The notes beneath the pieces are model-generated. The model did not search any database and was not told the origin of the DNA. It saw only the letters and a program-made list of their open reading frames with translations. This document shows positions 39,379-47,590 of a DNA stretch of 64,000 nt, piece by piece. Position 1 is the stretch's first letter; every line of letters begins with the position of its first letter. The translations under genes were made by a program, and so were the position numbers. Source of the stretch: JAMXLO01 sp963791495 (GTDB lineage: Bacteria; Pseudomonadota; Alphaproteobacteria; Acetobacterales; Acetobacteraceae); assembly GCA_963791495.1 (NCBI GenBank), contig CAWBST010000023.1, positions 124,001 to 188,000 of the forward strand, written 5' to 3'.

Positions 39379-40387
39379 ATGGTGAACCGGATCTGGCGGT
39401 GCCTTATGCGGATCCCAGTTGGGTTGGCTGTGGTCGTGCTGGCGGTCATGCCGGCACATGCTGCGCAACCTCTGGTCCTGGAGAAGACCATCGCGCTCCA
39501 TGGAGTGCATGGCAGGATCGATCACTTGGCGTTCGATCCGGGGCGCAAGCGGCTCATGGTCGCCGAGCTGGGCAACGATACCGTGGACATCATCGATATC
39601 GTCGCGGGTACGCTTTTGCATCGGATCGGCGGACTGCGCGAGCCGCAGGGTGTAGGTTATGCGGAACGCGCCGATGTCATCTCTGATCGCCAATGCAGGG
39701 GACGGCTCGGTTCGGCTTTTCAGTGCCAAGGACTTTTTGCCGGCAGGCAGTGTCCCGCTTGGCGATGATGCCGACAACGTCCGGATCGATCCGCGCAATG
39801 GGCTTGCGGTGGTCGGCTACGGCAACGGCGGTCTGGCGCTGATCGATCCGGCGGCACATTTGAAGGTCGCGGACGTCCGATTGCCGGCGCACCCGGAGGG
39901 ATTCCAGATCGATGCGGGGACCGGCCGTGCCTATGTCAACATCCCTGATGCGCGCCAGATCGCCGTGGTCGATCTGGACGCACGGCGCGTGATGGCGACA
40001 TGGCCGATGCGGGATATGCGTGCCAACTTTCCCATGGCGATCGATCCGGCGCAGTCGCTGCTGGCCAGCGTGTTCCGCTCGCCCCCTGCGCTGCTGTTGC
40101 TGAACGCGGCCACCGGCGCGGAACGCCAGAAGCTGCCGATATGCGGCGATGCGGACGACGTGTTCTTCGATCCGCGTCGCGCGCGCATCTATGTCAGCTG
40201 CGGTGCCGGGGAAGTGGCTGTGCTGGAGGGCGGTGCGGCAGCGTGGCGCGCGCTCGATCCGGTCCGGACGGCATCCGGCGCACGGACGTCACTGTTCGTG
40301 CCGGAGCTCGATCGGCTGTTCGTCGCGGAGCGTGCCGGACTGGTGGGATCGGAGGCGGCAATCCGCGTGTATCGGCCATCGTCGTGA
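39379..40387 (+). CDS. Secreted YncE-like beta-propeller protein (frameshifted)
   Basis: Periplasmic seven-bladed-propeller-type protein of about 335 residues. The signal peptide ends at AHA. Propeller strands repeat as LAFDPGRKRLMVAEL, VRIDPRNGLAVVGYG, FQIDAGTGRAYVN and VFFDPRRARIYVSCG. The frame breaks at 39680-39684; removing one base gives A-D-V-I-L-I-A-N. The start is uncertain (39379 chosen at the signal peptide; an ATG at 39286 is in the same frame). Its stop overlaps the GTG of the MFS gene. Role in the chr operon unknown. Confidence 0.78.
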
Positions 40388-41628
40388 GACTATCTGTCGT
40401 CGATGTGCTGCGATCGACCTCGGGTGATGCGCGCCGAATTCTCGTGGCGCGGGGTCTGCGTGCCTTCGCGGATGGCTTCGTGGCGCTGCTGCTGCCGATC
40501 TATCTTGTTGATTTGGGCTTCAGTTCGCTGGCAATAGGCTCGATCGTCGCCAGCACGCTGATCGGTACGGCCTTGCTCACGCTGTGGGTTGGTTGGGTGG
40601 CGCACCGGCACTCGCGGCGCACGTTGCTGCTCGCGGCCGCCGGTCTCATGGCGGCCACCGGCCTTGGATTTGCCACGCTGCGGGCGTTCTGGCCGTTGCT
40701 GGTCATCGCATTCGTCGGCACCATGAATCCAACGTCCGGCGATGCCAGCGTGTTCCTGCCGCTCGAGCAGACCGTGCTGACGCAGACCGTCGAGGCCCGA
40801 CAGCGGACTGCGCTTTTCGCACATTACAGCGTCATCGGTTCGCTCGCAGGCGCTGTCGGGATCCTTGCGGCATCCTTGCCCGATATTTTCGTCGACTGGA
40901 CTGGTACGAGCCGCAGCGCCGCTATTCAGTACATGTTTGCGGTTTATGCGCTGCTTGGAGCGGTCACATTCCTGCTGTACCGCCCATTGTCTGCCTCGGT
41001 CGAGGCAGCGCGCGACGAGCCGACGGCGCCATTGCAGCATTCAAGGAGGTTGGTCTACGGCTTGGCCGCGTTATTCGGCATGGACTCTTTCGGCACAGGT
41101 TTCCTGGTCCAGTCGCTGCTTGCACTGTGGTTGTATCAGACCTTCCACGTTTCAGTCGCAGCCGCTGCAGCGATTCTCTTCTGGAGCAGCATCTGCTCGG
41201 CTGTTTCGTATCTCGTCGCGGTGCCAATCGCAGAGCGCATCGGGCTTATCAACACGATGGTATATACTCATCTGCCATCGAACATTCTGTTGGCGTTCGT
41301 GCCGTTTGCACCTGACCTGCCGACCGCGATCGGCCTGCTGCTCGCGCGCAGTGCGCTGTCGCAGATGGATGTGCCGACGAGGACTTCGTACGTCATGGCC
41401 GTGGTACGGCCGGAGGAGCGGCCGGCGGCTGCGAGCGTCACGGCGGTGCCCAAGACATTCGCCTGGGCTGCCGGTTCGTTGATCTCGGGCTACCTCTTGA
41501 CGCTGTCGAGCTTTGGCTGGCCGCTGCTGATCGGCGGTGTGATCAAGGGCACCTATGACGTACTGCTGCTTCTGCGGTTCCGAAAAGTGCGACCGCCGGA
41601 GGAGGTGAGGGCGCGCTCGGCGCCGTGA
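40384..41628 (+). CDS. MFS transporter at the end of the chromate operon
   Basis: Major facilitator with about 12 membrane helices, 414 residues. It starts at a GTG that overlaps the previous stop (GTGA), showing coupling. The helix 2-3 loop motif is GWVAHRHSRRTLL, and another conserved loop is MDVPTRTSYVMAVV. It ends two bases from the convergent phosphatase gene. Similar MFS proteins occur with chromate and other metal-resistance genes. The exported substrate is unknown. Confidence 0.87.
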   Translation: MRLSVVDVLRSTSGDARRILVARGLRAFADGFVALLLPIYLVDLGFSSLAIGSIVASTLIGTALLTLWVGWVAHRHSRRTLLLAAAGLMAATGLGFATLRAFWPLLVIAFVGTMNPTSGDASVFLPLEQTVLTQTVEARQRTALFAHYSVIGSLAGAVGILAASLPDIFVDWTGTSRSAAIQYMFAVYALLGAVTFLLYRPLSASVEAARDEPTAPLQHSRRLVYGLAALFGMDSFGTGFLVQSLLALWLYQTFHVSVAAAAAILFWSSICSAVSYLVAVPIAERIGLINTMVYTHLPSNILLAFVPFAPDLPTAIGLLLARSALSQMDVPTRTSYVMAVVRPEERPAAASVTAVPKTFAWAAGSLISGYLLTLSSFGWPLLIGGVIKGTYDVLLLLRFRKVRPPEEVRARSAP

Positions 41629-41630
41629 AC

Positions 41631-42452
41631 TCACGCCGACATGAAGGCGACGGCGTCGTCCTCGAACACTGCACAGGTGAGCTTCCCACCATTCCCCGCG
41701 CCGGTGTCGATGCCGATGCGGTTCGGCCGGATCGTCGGCGAGGGACTGGGAGAGTGACCATGCACGACGATGACGCCGAAGTCCTGCTCGCTCGCCAGGA
41801 AACTCTGGCGGATGCCAAGCTTGTCATCTTCCATTTGGCCGGCGAGTGCCACGCCTGGGCGGATGCCGGCGTGCACGAACAGGTAGTCGCCTTCGCGATG
41901 GTCGACCGCCAACGAGTCCAGGAATGCAATGTGCGCGGCCGGGATCTTCGCGCGCCATTCGCCGCGCGGCGCTCCAGCCGGGACGTCCCAACTTTCCAGC
42001 GCGGCCTGACCGCCCATGTGCAGCCAGTCGGTCGCCGCTGCGGCGTCGCCCGACAATGCATCGCGTGCCGTTCGTTCATGATCACCGGCTAGATTGATCG
42101 TGGGGAGGCCGGCGAGCGGTGGTCGCGCGGCCAGCAGCGCGACGACGCCTGCGCTGTCGGGGCCGAAGTCGATGTAGTCGCCGAGATGCAGTAGCAGTGC
42201 CGATCCTGGCGGGCGTAGCGTCAGATCGTCGGCGATCGCGTCATGCAGCCGGCGAAGTTCCGCGAGGCAGCCATGGATATCGCCGATCGCATAGACCCTG
42301 CGACCGCGCGGCAGCCGGCCGGGCGACAGCACGAAATGCAGCGACGCGGCATCGGCGGTGGCGGTACGTGGCGGGCGCCAGGTCGGCACAGCAGCAGCAT
42401 CGAGTACCGCGCGGATGCGGGGCCGCGCGAAGCGGCGAACGGGGCGTCGCAT
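41631..42452 (-). CDS. Metallophosphoesterase (PPP-like serine/threonine phosphatase family)
   Basis: Calcineurin-like phosphoesterase of about 273 residues. Metal-site blocks in order are AIGDIHGC, LGDYIDFG, AGDHE, FVHAG and VVHGHS. The third block normally reads GNHE; here Asn is replaced by Asp, which changes a metal-bridging residue. The ATG at 42452 was chosen to leave a basic N-terminus before the domain; it lacks a clear ribosome site. Divergent from the MaoC-like gene. Substrate unknown. Confidence 0.85.
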   Translation of the reverse strand: MRRPVRRFARPRIRAVLDAAAVPTWRPPRTATADAASLHFVLSPGRLPRGRRVYAIGDIHGCLAELRRLHDAIADDLTLRPPGSALLLHLGDYIDFGPDSAGVVALLAARPPLAGLPTINLAGDHERTARDALSGDAAAATDWLHMGGQAALESWDVPAGAPRGEWRAKIPAAHIAFLDSLAVDHREGDYLFVHAGIRPGVALAGQMEDDKLGIRQSFLASEQDFGVIVVHGHSPSPSPTIRPNRIGIDTGAGNGGKLTCAVFEDDAVAFMSA

Positions 42453-42538
42453 GGTACGCACTATGCCGCGTCCCGTTGTGCGTGAGCAATGTGACGGGCT
42501 AGGCTTTGCGCCGGGCGACAAGCGATCGGAGGAAACCG

Positions 42539-43021
42539 TTGGCGAAGATCACATTCCCGGTTGAGGCCGGCCACATCATGCTGTTCGCACGTGCCGTCGG
42601 CGATACCAATCCTGTGTATCAGGACGCCGAGGCGGCGAAGAAGACCGAGGTCGGTGGCATCATCGCGCCGCCTACCTTCCCGCAGGCGGTGTCGCAGTTC
42701 GATCCGGATTATCCGCTTCGCTGGCGTCCCGGGCAGCCTTGGTTTGGCTCCGGCAAGACTGCGAGTGGTGTGGAGGAACGTCCGTCGGGCGGTGGCGGGC
42801 TGCACGCGGAACAGCATTTCGAATATCACCGCCCGCTGCGGCCCGGTGATGTGCTGACGGTGGAGACGAAGCCCGGCAACACGTGGGAACGCGAGAGCAA
42901 GCGTGCCGGCAAGCTGACGTTCCGCGAACGCATCACGGAATATCGCGACCAGAAAGGCGAACTGGTGGTCACCGCGCGCAGCGTCGGCGTGACGACAGAA
43001 CGTCCGGTGGAACGGGGCTGA
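42539..43021 (+). CDS. MaoC-like / FAS1-type dehydratase domain protein
   Basis: Hot-dog-fold protein of 160 residues related to the N-terminal domain of (R)-specific enoyl-CoA hydratases. It shows FARAVGDTNPVYQD, APPTFP and HRPLRPGDVL. It begins at a TTG preceded by GGAGG at ideal spacing; no ATG fits. Members of this group often act as the first half of a heterodimeric dehydratase, and no partner is adjacent. A role in acyl-CoA catabolism is likely. Confidence 0.85.
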   Translation: MAKITFPVEAGHIMLFARAVGDTNPVYQDAEAAKKTEVGGIIAPPTFPQAVSQFDPDYPLRWRPGQPWFGSGKTASGVEERPSGGGGLHAEQHFEYHRPLRPGDVLTVETKPGNTWERESKRAGKLTFRERITEYRDQKGELVVTARSVGVTTERPVERG

Positions 43022-43073
43022 GGAGCAACCGGCCTGAAGGGCACGGGTCGAGATGGCGACAGCGTCGTTCGTG

Positions 43074-43826
43074 TCAGGCAGACCCGCCATGACGCACTTG
43101 CCGGCCGCGCGGCCAGTCCCCGTTCGACGCAACCGCCTGTAGCCACGCGCGCACACCGGCCGCATCACCGAACGCGTCCTGCACGCGCAGTCCCGACCCA
43201 CCCATTGCCTTCGCCGCGGCGATCCCATCCTCGTCCGTCACATCGTCGCCGATGAACACCGGCAGCCGGTCGCGAAACGGCTGACGATCCATCAGGCCGG
43301 CAACAGCCTTGCCCTTGTCGGCGCCGCGCGGGCGGACTTCCCACAGCATGTGCGCCGGCAACAGTTCGAATTCCGCTGATCCGTCCAGCAGACGCGCCAG
43401 CGCCTCGCGCAATGGCTGGCCAGCAGCGGGCGCTGCCCGATAGTGCAGCGCAAAGCCGCGAGCCTTGTGTTCCAGCAGCGCGCCAGGGTGCTCAAGGGCC
43501 AGACGCTCCGCCTCGACAAGCCAGGCGTCGGGTGGCGATGGCAGAGGCACCCGTTCCACCCCTTGGCCTGGTTCATGCCGGATCGCGCCGCCATGCTCGC
43601 CGGCCACGGCGAAGACGGCATCGCCAAGCAGCGCATCGACCATCTCGACGGAGCGGCCGGTGACGACAGCAACCGCATCGCCCATCAGTTGTCGCAATAT
43701 GCGCAGCACTTCCGGGAGTCCCGGCGGCACGACCACGGCATCCGGCCGCGGCGCGAGATCCAACAGCGTGCCATCGAGGTCGAGCAACAAGGCCGACCGG
43801 TGCAGTGGCGGCAGGCGCGAAGACAT
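43074..43826 (-). CDS. otsB: Trehalose-6-phosphate phosphatase
   Basis: HAD-superfamily phosphatase of 250 residues that converts trehalose-6-phosphate to trehalose. Motif I LLDLDGTLL carries the nucleophile Asp, motif II is VVTGRS, the cap region has GEHGG, and motif IV GDDVTDEDG binds magnesium. No otsA lies in the window. It starts three bases after the DUF2155 stop, so it closes the minus-strand NDUFA12/mlaD unit, probably by read-through. Confidence 0.92.
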   Translation of the reverse strand: MSSRLPPLHRSALLLDLDGTLLDLAPRPDAVVVPPGLPEVLRILRQLMGDAVAVVTGRSVEMVDALLGDAVFAVAGEHGGAIRHEPGQGVERVPLPSPPDAWLVEAERLALEHPGALLEHKARGFALHYRAAPAAGQPLREALARLLDGSAEFELLPAHMLWEVRPRGADKGKAVAGLMDRQPFRDRLPVFIGDDVTDEDGIAAAKAMGGSGLRVQDAFGDAAGVRAWLQAVASNGDWPRGRQVRHGGSA

Positions 43827-43829
43827 TGG

Positions 43830-44322
43830 CTACGTCTTGCAGCCGACGACGCGCACGTCGTAGATCGGATGTTGCAGCATCGACAGAGACGGGTTGTTCG
43901 CCAGCATCCAGCCGCTGAATCCCGGAGCGTCCGCGTGGCTGTCGGTTATCGTCAGATAGGCGGCGAAGTCGCGCGGTTGATCGGGTGGGCGGATGTCGCA
44001 GGCCTGGACCTGGATGGTGAGCGAGCCGGTACTGCGCCCCCTGTCCGACCTTCACCGTCAGCACTGTATTCTGCGCGTTCACCTTGTCGAGCACTTGCAA
44101 CTGAGCGCTTCCCTGCGGCAACCAGCTCGGTTGCGTTGGCTGGGGCGCAGCTGGTGGCGTCTGCTGGGGCGCCGTCTGTCTCTGACCCGATGGCGGCGGT
44201 GCAACGAGGGACGGTTGCGTGGTGGACGGCATCAGCGGCGTGGCCGTGATCGGCGGAAGCGGCTGGGCAAGCGCCGCGGGCATCAAAATGACTACCGCCA
44301 CGGCTGCGATCACAAATCTCAT
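43830..44322 (-). CDS. DUF2155 domain-containing secreted protein (frameshifted)
   Basis: Exported protein of about 163 residues. Signal peptide MRFVIAAVAVV...ALA, then a proline- and glutamine-rich linker, then the DUF2155 core QVLDKVNAQNTVLTVKVG. The rest is in another frame: GSLTIQVQACDIRPPDQP, then GWMLANNPSLSMLQHP and VVGCKT to the stop at 43830. Removing one C (coding strand) at 44028-44029 joins them. The two cysteines probably form a disulfide. DUF2155 proteins accompany mlaD/NDUFA12 in many alphaproteobacteria. Role unknown, perhaps envelope-linked. Confidence 0.85.
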
Positions 44323-44540
44323 TGACCGGCGCGCTTGGGTGATTCCAGACCCTCGACCATGCCCGCCAGGATGCGGCGCATGGCTTGTTCGTCGACGCCC
44401 ATCAGGACGGCATCCTCGAACGCATCCTGCAGTGCCTGCGCCAGTTCCGTGTGGTTTTCCACCAGCATGCGCACTTTCTCGCGGCACGACACCGGGGCGC
44501 CATCGGTTTGCGGCCAGACGGTGGGGGGCGGCGGGATCAT
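44319..44540 (-). CDS. Small conserved protein between mlaD and DUF2155
   Basis: Protein of 73 residues with a helical pattern (VRMLVENHTELAQALQDAFEDAV, shown here in part: ELAQALQDAFED). It overlaps mlaD upstream and DUF2155 downstream by four bases each, so all three are coupled. Not recognised. No signal peptide or membrane helix. Real coding is supported by the overlaps and composition. Confidence 0.75.
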   Translation of the reverse strand: MIPPPPTVWPQTDGAPVSCREKVRMLVENHTELAQALQDAFEDAVLMGVDEQAMRRILAGMVEGLESPKRAGQ

Positions 44541-45025
44541 GGCTTCTGTGCTCCGGGCTGGGCCTCGCCACCCTTCTGCACGTTGGTCATGCTGAAGATG
44601 AACTTGCCCAAGAGATCCTCGAGACTGATTGATCCCTGGGTAATGGTGATGGTCTGCCCCGGCTGCAACATCGTCTCGTCGCCGCCTGGCTGGAGCGAGA
44701 GGTATTTGCCGCCGAGCAGGCTCTCGCTGGTGATGATTGCGCCGGTGTCCTTCGGCAGCTTGATGTCATCGCGCACCGACAGCGCCACCACAGCCTGGAA
44801 GCTCTGCGGATCGATCCGCTCCTCGCTGACATTGCCGACCTTGACGCCGGCGAGGCGCACATCGGCGCCCACGCCGAGACCGTCGATGTGATCGAACTTG
44901 GCATAGAGCGTGTAGCCGGAGGACGTGGTCCGGCCGGAATGGGCCACGGCGTAAGCGAGGAAGCCAGCCGCCACCAGCAGGACCACTGCGCCGGTCAAGA
45001 CCTCGGCAATGCTGCGACGACGCAT
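44537..45025 (-). CDS. mlaD: MlaD, membrane-anchored MCE-domain phospholipid-transport protein
   Basis: Protein of 162 residues: one N-terminal helix (about 10-27), then a single MCE domain (YTLYAKFDHIDGLGVGADVRLAGVKVG, in part VGADVRLAGVKVG) and LLGGKYLSLQPGG. This is the standard MlaD build, which keeps phospholipids out of the outer leaflet together with MlaFE. mlaE and mlaF are not in the window; in many alphaproteobacteria they are elsewhere. Operon: NDUFA12, mlaD, small protein, DUF2155, otsB. Confidence 0.93.
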   Translation of the reverse strand: MRRRSIAEVLTGAVVLLVAAGFLAYAVAHSGRTTSSGYTLYAKFDHIDGLGVGADVRLAGVKVGNVSEERIDPQSFQAVVALSVRDDIKLPKDTGAIITSESLLGGKYLSLQPGGDETMLQPGQTITITQGSISLEDLLGKFIFSMTNVQKGGEAQPGAQKP

Positions 45026-45036
45026 TTCGTCAGGCC

Positions 45037-45390
45037 TCAGTTACCGGGGGTCCAGGCTTCGTAATCACCGGTGGCGCGCTCGCGTATACCGCCTCGGTAG
45101 TCGTGGCCCGGTGGCCGGTAGCTGTCCTGAGTGCCGGTCAGATTCGGCAGGTGCGGCTTTTCCCACGGCTGGCGCGGCCGTTCGGCTAGTGGCGCGTCGG
45201 TGGTGTAGTGCAGCCAGGCGTGCCACTCCGCCGGAACGCGGGATGCCTCGACCTCGCCGAGATAGGCGACCCAGCGTCGCGTGCGGTAGCCAGTGCGCGG
45301 GCGCCGCTCCTCGTAATAGACGTTGCCGAGAGCGTCGGCACCGACGCGCCTCCCCTTGAGCCGTGTGAATAGCCAAGTGCCGAGGTTCAT
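45037..45390 (-). CDS. NDUFA12-family complex I accessory subunit
   Basis: Protein of 117 residues, homologue of the mitochondrial B17.2 subunit, found in alphaproteobacterial complex I. Core blocks: GTWLFTRLKGRRVG, GNVYYEERR, RRWVAYLGEVEASRVP and EWHAWLHYTTD, ending in KPHLPNLTGT. The ATG at 45390 is the family start; an upstream ATG adds only seven residues. Its presence is a useful lineage marker. Confidence 0.95.
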   Translation of the reverse strand: MNLGTWLFTRLKGRRVGADALGNVYYEERRPRTGYRTRRWVAYLGEVEASRVPAEWHAWLHYTTDAPLAERPRQPWEKPHLPNLTGTQDSYRPPGHDYRGGIRERATGDYEAWTPGN

Positions 45391-45435
45391 GCTGCACGGT
45401 ATACGGAGCACCGAGACCCTGGTCCACCTGCTAGG

Positions 45436-45459
45436 TCATCCACAGGATTTTGTGGTTAA
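45436..45459. promoter_or_regulatory. Pair of DnaA-box-like sites upstream of the RNR-like gene
   Basis: TCATCCACA (45436-45444) and, inverted, TTAACCACA (complement of 45451-45459) each differ by one base from TTATCCACA and are six bases apart. They lie in the divergent gap 61 bases before the RNR-like start. In E. coli DnaA controls nrdAB, so the position is suggestive. One-mismatch sites also arise by chance. Confidence 0.4.
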
Positions 45460-45519
45460 TTCCAGCGATGAGCGCAAAATACGCTTTCCGAGTCGCGGCC
45501 GCCCGGCTAGCATGAGTGT

Positions 45520-47023
45520 ATGAAGGCGATCCGGACCTGGCAGGGCGTGCGCATGCGACGCGTGATGGCGGGCACCGATCCGGACGCGCCCTTGAGGCTG
45601 GTGACACTGCCGGCCGCCTGGGACGATCTGGCCGCGGCTGCACTGGCCAGTCTGGTGCCCGGCAGGGAGCCGTTGACGCTCGCGGCGGCGGCCGATGCCT
45701 GGATCCGCCCGGTTGCGGAGCGGGCGTTGCGCGCCGGGTTGGAAATTCCGCTGTCCGAGCGGCTGCATCGGATGCTGTTGCTTCGCCACGGGGCGCCAGG
45801 CGCGCCCGTATGGCAGGCAGGCAACGGGACGGAGCCAGCCTTCGTGCTGAACCTCGCCTCGTTCCACGACGCGGCTAACGGCTTCGACGCGCCGGCCTTC
45901 GCCGAGGCGGTCGAGACGGCGGTCACGGCGCTGACACTGGCTGCTCCCGCCGCTACGCGGCTTGCGGTCAGCGTGGCCGATCTTGCCGGCCTGCTGGCAA
46001 TGCTCGGGATTGAGTACGGGTCGGGTGCATCGCTGGCGACCGCCCGAGCCATCGCCGCAATTTTGCGCGGCCGGGCGGAAGCCGCCTCCGGCGTGCTGGC
46101 ACGCCTGTTCGGCACAGTGGCGCCAGCTACGCAGGACTGGCCGGAGCCGCCCATCGACACGCCGCTGCCGGGCTTGGCTGACGCGGCCCGGGCCGCGCGC
46201 CAAGCCGCGGCGGCCACAGACGGTCTGCGCCACACCGTGCTGACGGCGATTGCCGAACCCGGAGCCGCCGATGCGTTGCTCGGGGTGGAGACCGGCGGCA
46301 TCGCTCCCAGCTTTTCGCCTCTTGCGTCGACCGGCGGTCTCAGCCGGACCTCGCGCGCCTGGCTAGCGGCGAACGGCATCACCGCCGAGAGCGCGCTGGC
46401 GGATTTGCTTGCCGGCGGCGATCCGTTTCCCGCGCCCAGCAGTGCCGCGCATGCCGCGATGCATGACGCGGTCGCCCCATTCGTCCATGTCATGCCGGCG
46501 CGGCCCGAGCCGGTGCGCAATCCTGCGCACTCGACCCACCGTCGCGAACTGCCGGCAAGACGAGCCGGCTACACTCAGAAAGCCGCAGTCGGCGGCCACC
46601 GGCTGTATCTGCGCACCGGCGAGTACCGATGACGGCACCCTCGGCGAGGTGTTCATTGCTCTGCACAAGGAAGGCGCGGCGTTCCGCGGTCTGATGGACA
46701 ATTTCGCGATCGCCGTGAGCCTGGGGCTGCAGCACGGCGTGCCCCTAGAGGCATATGTCGAGGCGTTCACCTTCACGCGCTTCGGCCCCGCCGGCGCGGT
46801 GGAAGGCGACCCCGCGGTGACGCACGCCACGTCTCTGCTCGACTACGCATTCCGGCATCTGGCCGCGAACTATCTGGGTCGGCGCGATATACCTGAGGCG
46901 GAGCCGGAAGAAGCCGATACGGTCGGTAACGGGAGCCGCGACCATGCCCCCCTGTTGCCGCTCGACCTGCCAGCGGAATCACCACGCGCACGCAGACGGG
47001 GCTTCAAGGTGGTCTCCCGGTAG
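45520..47023 (+). CDS. TSCPD-domain, class II ribonucleotide-reductase-like protein without cysteine (frameshifted)
   Basis: Protein of about 500 residues. The C-terminal part (RRAGYTQKAAVGGH, LRTGEYDDGTLGE, LHKEGAAFRGLMDNFAIA) is the TSCPD domain of B12-dependent ribonucleotide reductase. The N-terminal part keeps faint traces of the RNR barrel end (FDAPAFAEAVE, ADLAGLLAMLGI, AAILRGRAEAAS, GGIAPSF). The whole product has no cysteine, so RNR radical chemistry is impossible. The Cys-rich tail is also absent. The frame breaks at 46626-46627; removing one C gives E-Y-D-D-G. It may be a regulatory pseudoenzyme. Single gene. Confidence 0.85.
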
Positions 47024-47113
47024 CCAGCGGGCATCATTGCGACCAGCGCCGCGACGCAGCATTCTCAGGCAGAGTTACGGATGACGCGTGGACCATCCTG
47101 AAGGAAGCCCGGA

Positions 47114-47581
47114 ATGTCTGCTCGGATTGAACTGAAGTTGGCGGAACTCGGCATTACGCTGCCCAGCCCCATGCCGCCAATCGCCAACTATGTACCCTAC
47201 GTCCTCACCGGCAACCTCGTGGTCGTATCGGGCCAAGTACCGGCGGTCGATGGCAAGATCGCCATCACCGGCAAGGTCGGTGCCGGCGTGTCGATCGATC
47301 GGGGCAAGGAAGCCGCGCGGCTCTGCTTCATCAATGTGCTGGTTCATCTGAAGGCGGCCTGTGGCGGTGACCTGGATCGGGTGAAGCGCGTCGTGCGCCT
47401 CGGCGGCTTCATTGCCTCGCCGCCTGAGTTCTCTCAGCAGGCACAGGTGATGAACGGCGCATCCGACCTCGCGGTTGCCGTGTTCGGCGAGGCCGGTCGC
47501 CACGCGCGCACCACGATCGGCGTTTCGGCGCTGCCCGCCGATGCCGCCGTGGAAGTAGAGGGAATGTTCGAGATCAGTTAG
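47114..47581 (+). CDS. RidA/YjgF family protein
   Basis: Enamine/imine-deaminase-fold protein of 155 residues with the longer N-terminus of the YjgF-like subgroup. Blocks: YVLTGNLVVVSGQVP, INVLVHLKAA, RVVRLGGFIAS and HARTTIGVSALP with the conserved Arg, then VEVEGMFEI. It may remove reactive enamines made by PLP enzymes. It precedes the GNAT gene by nine bases and is likely co-transcribed. Confidence 0.93.
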   Translation: MSARIELKLAELGITLPSPMPPIANYVPYVLTGNLVVVSGQVPAVDGKIAITGKVGAGVSIDRGKEAARLCFINVLVHLKAACGGDLDRVKRVVRLGGFIASPPEFSQQAQVMNGASDLAVAVFGEAGRHARTTIGVSALPADAAVEVEGMFEIS

Positions 47582-47590
47582 GGTCGCACC

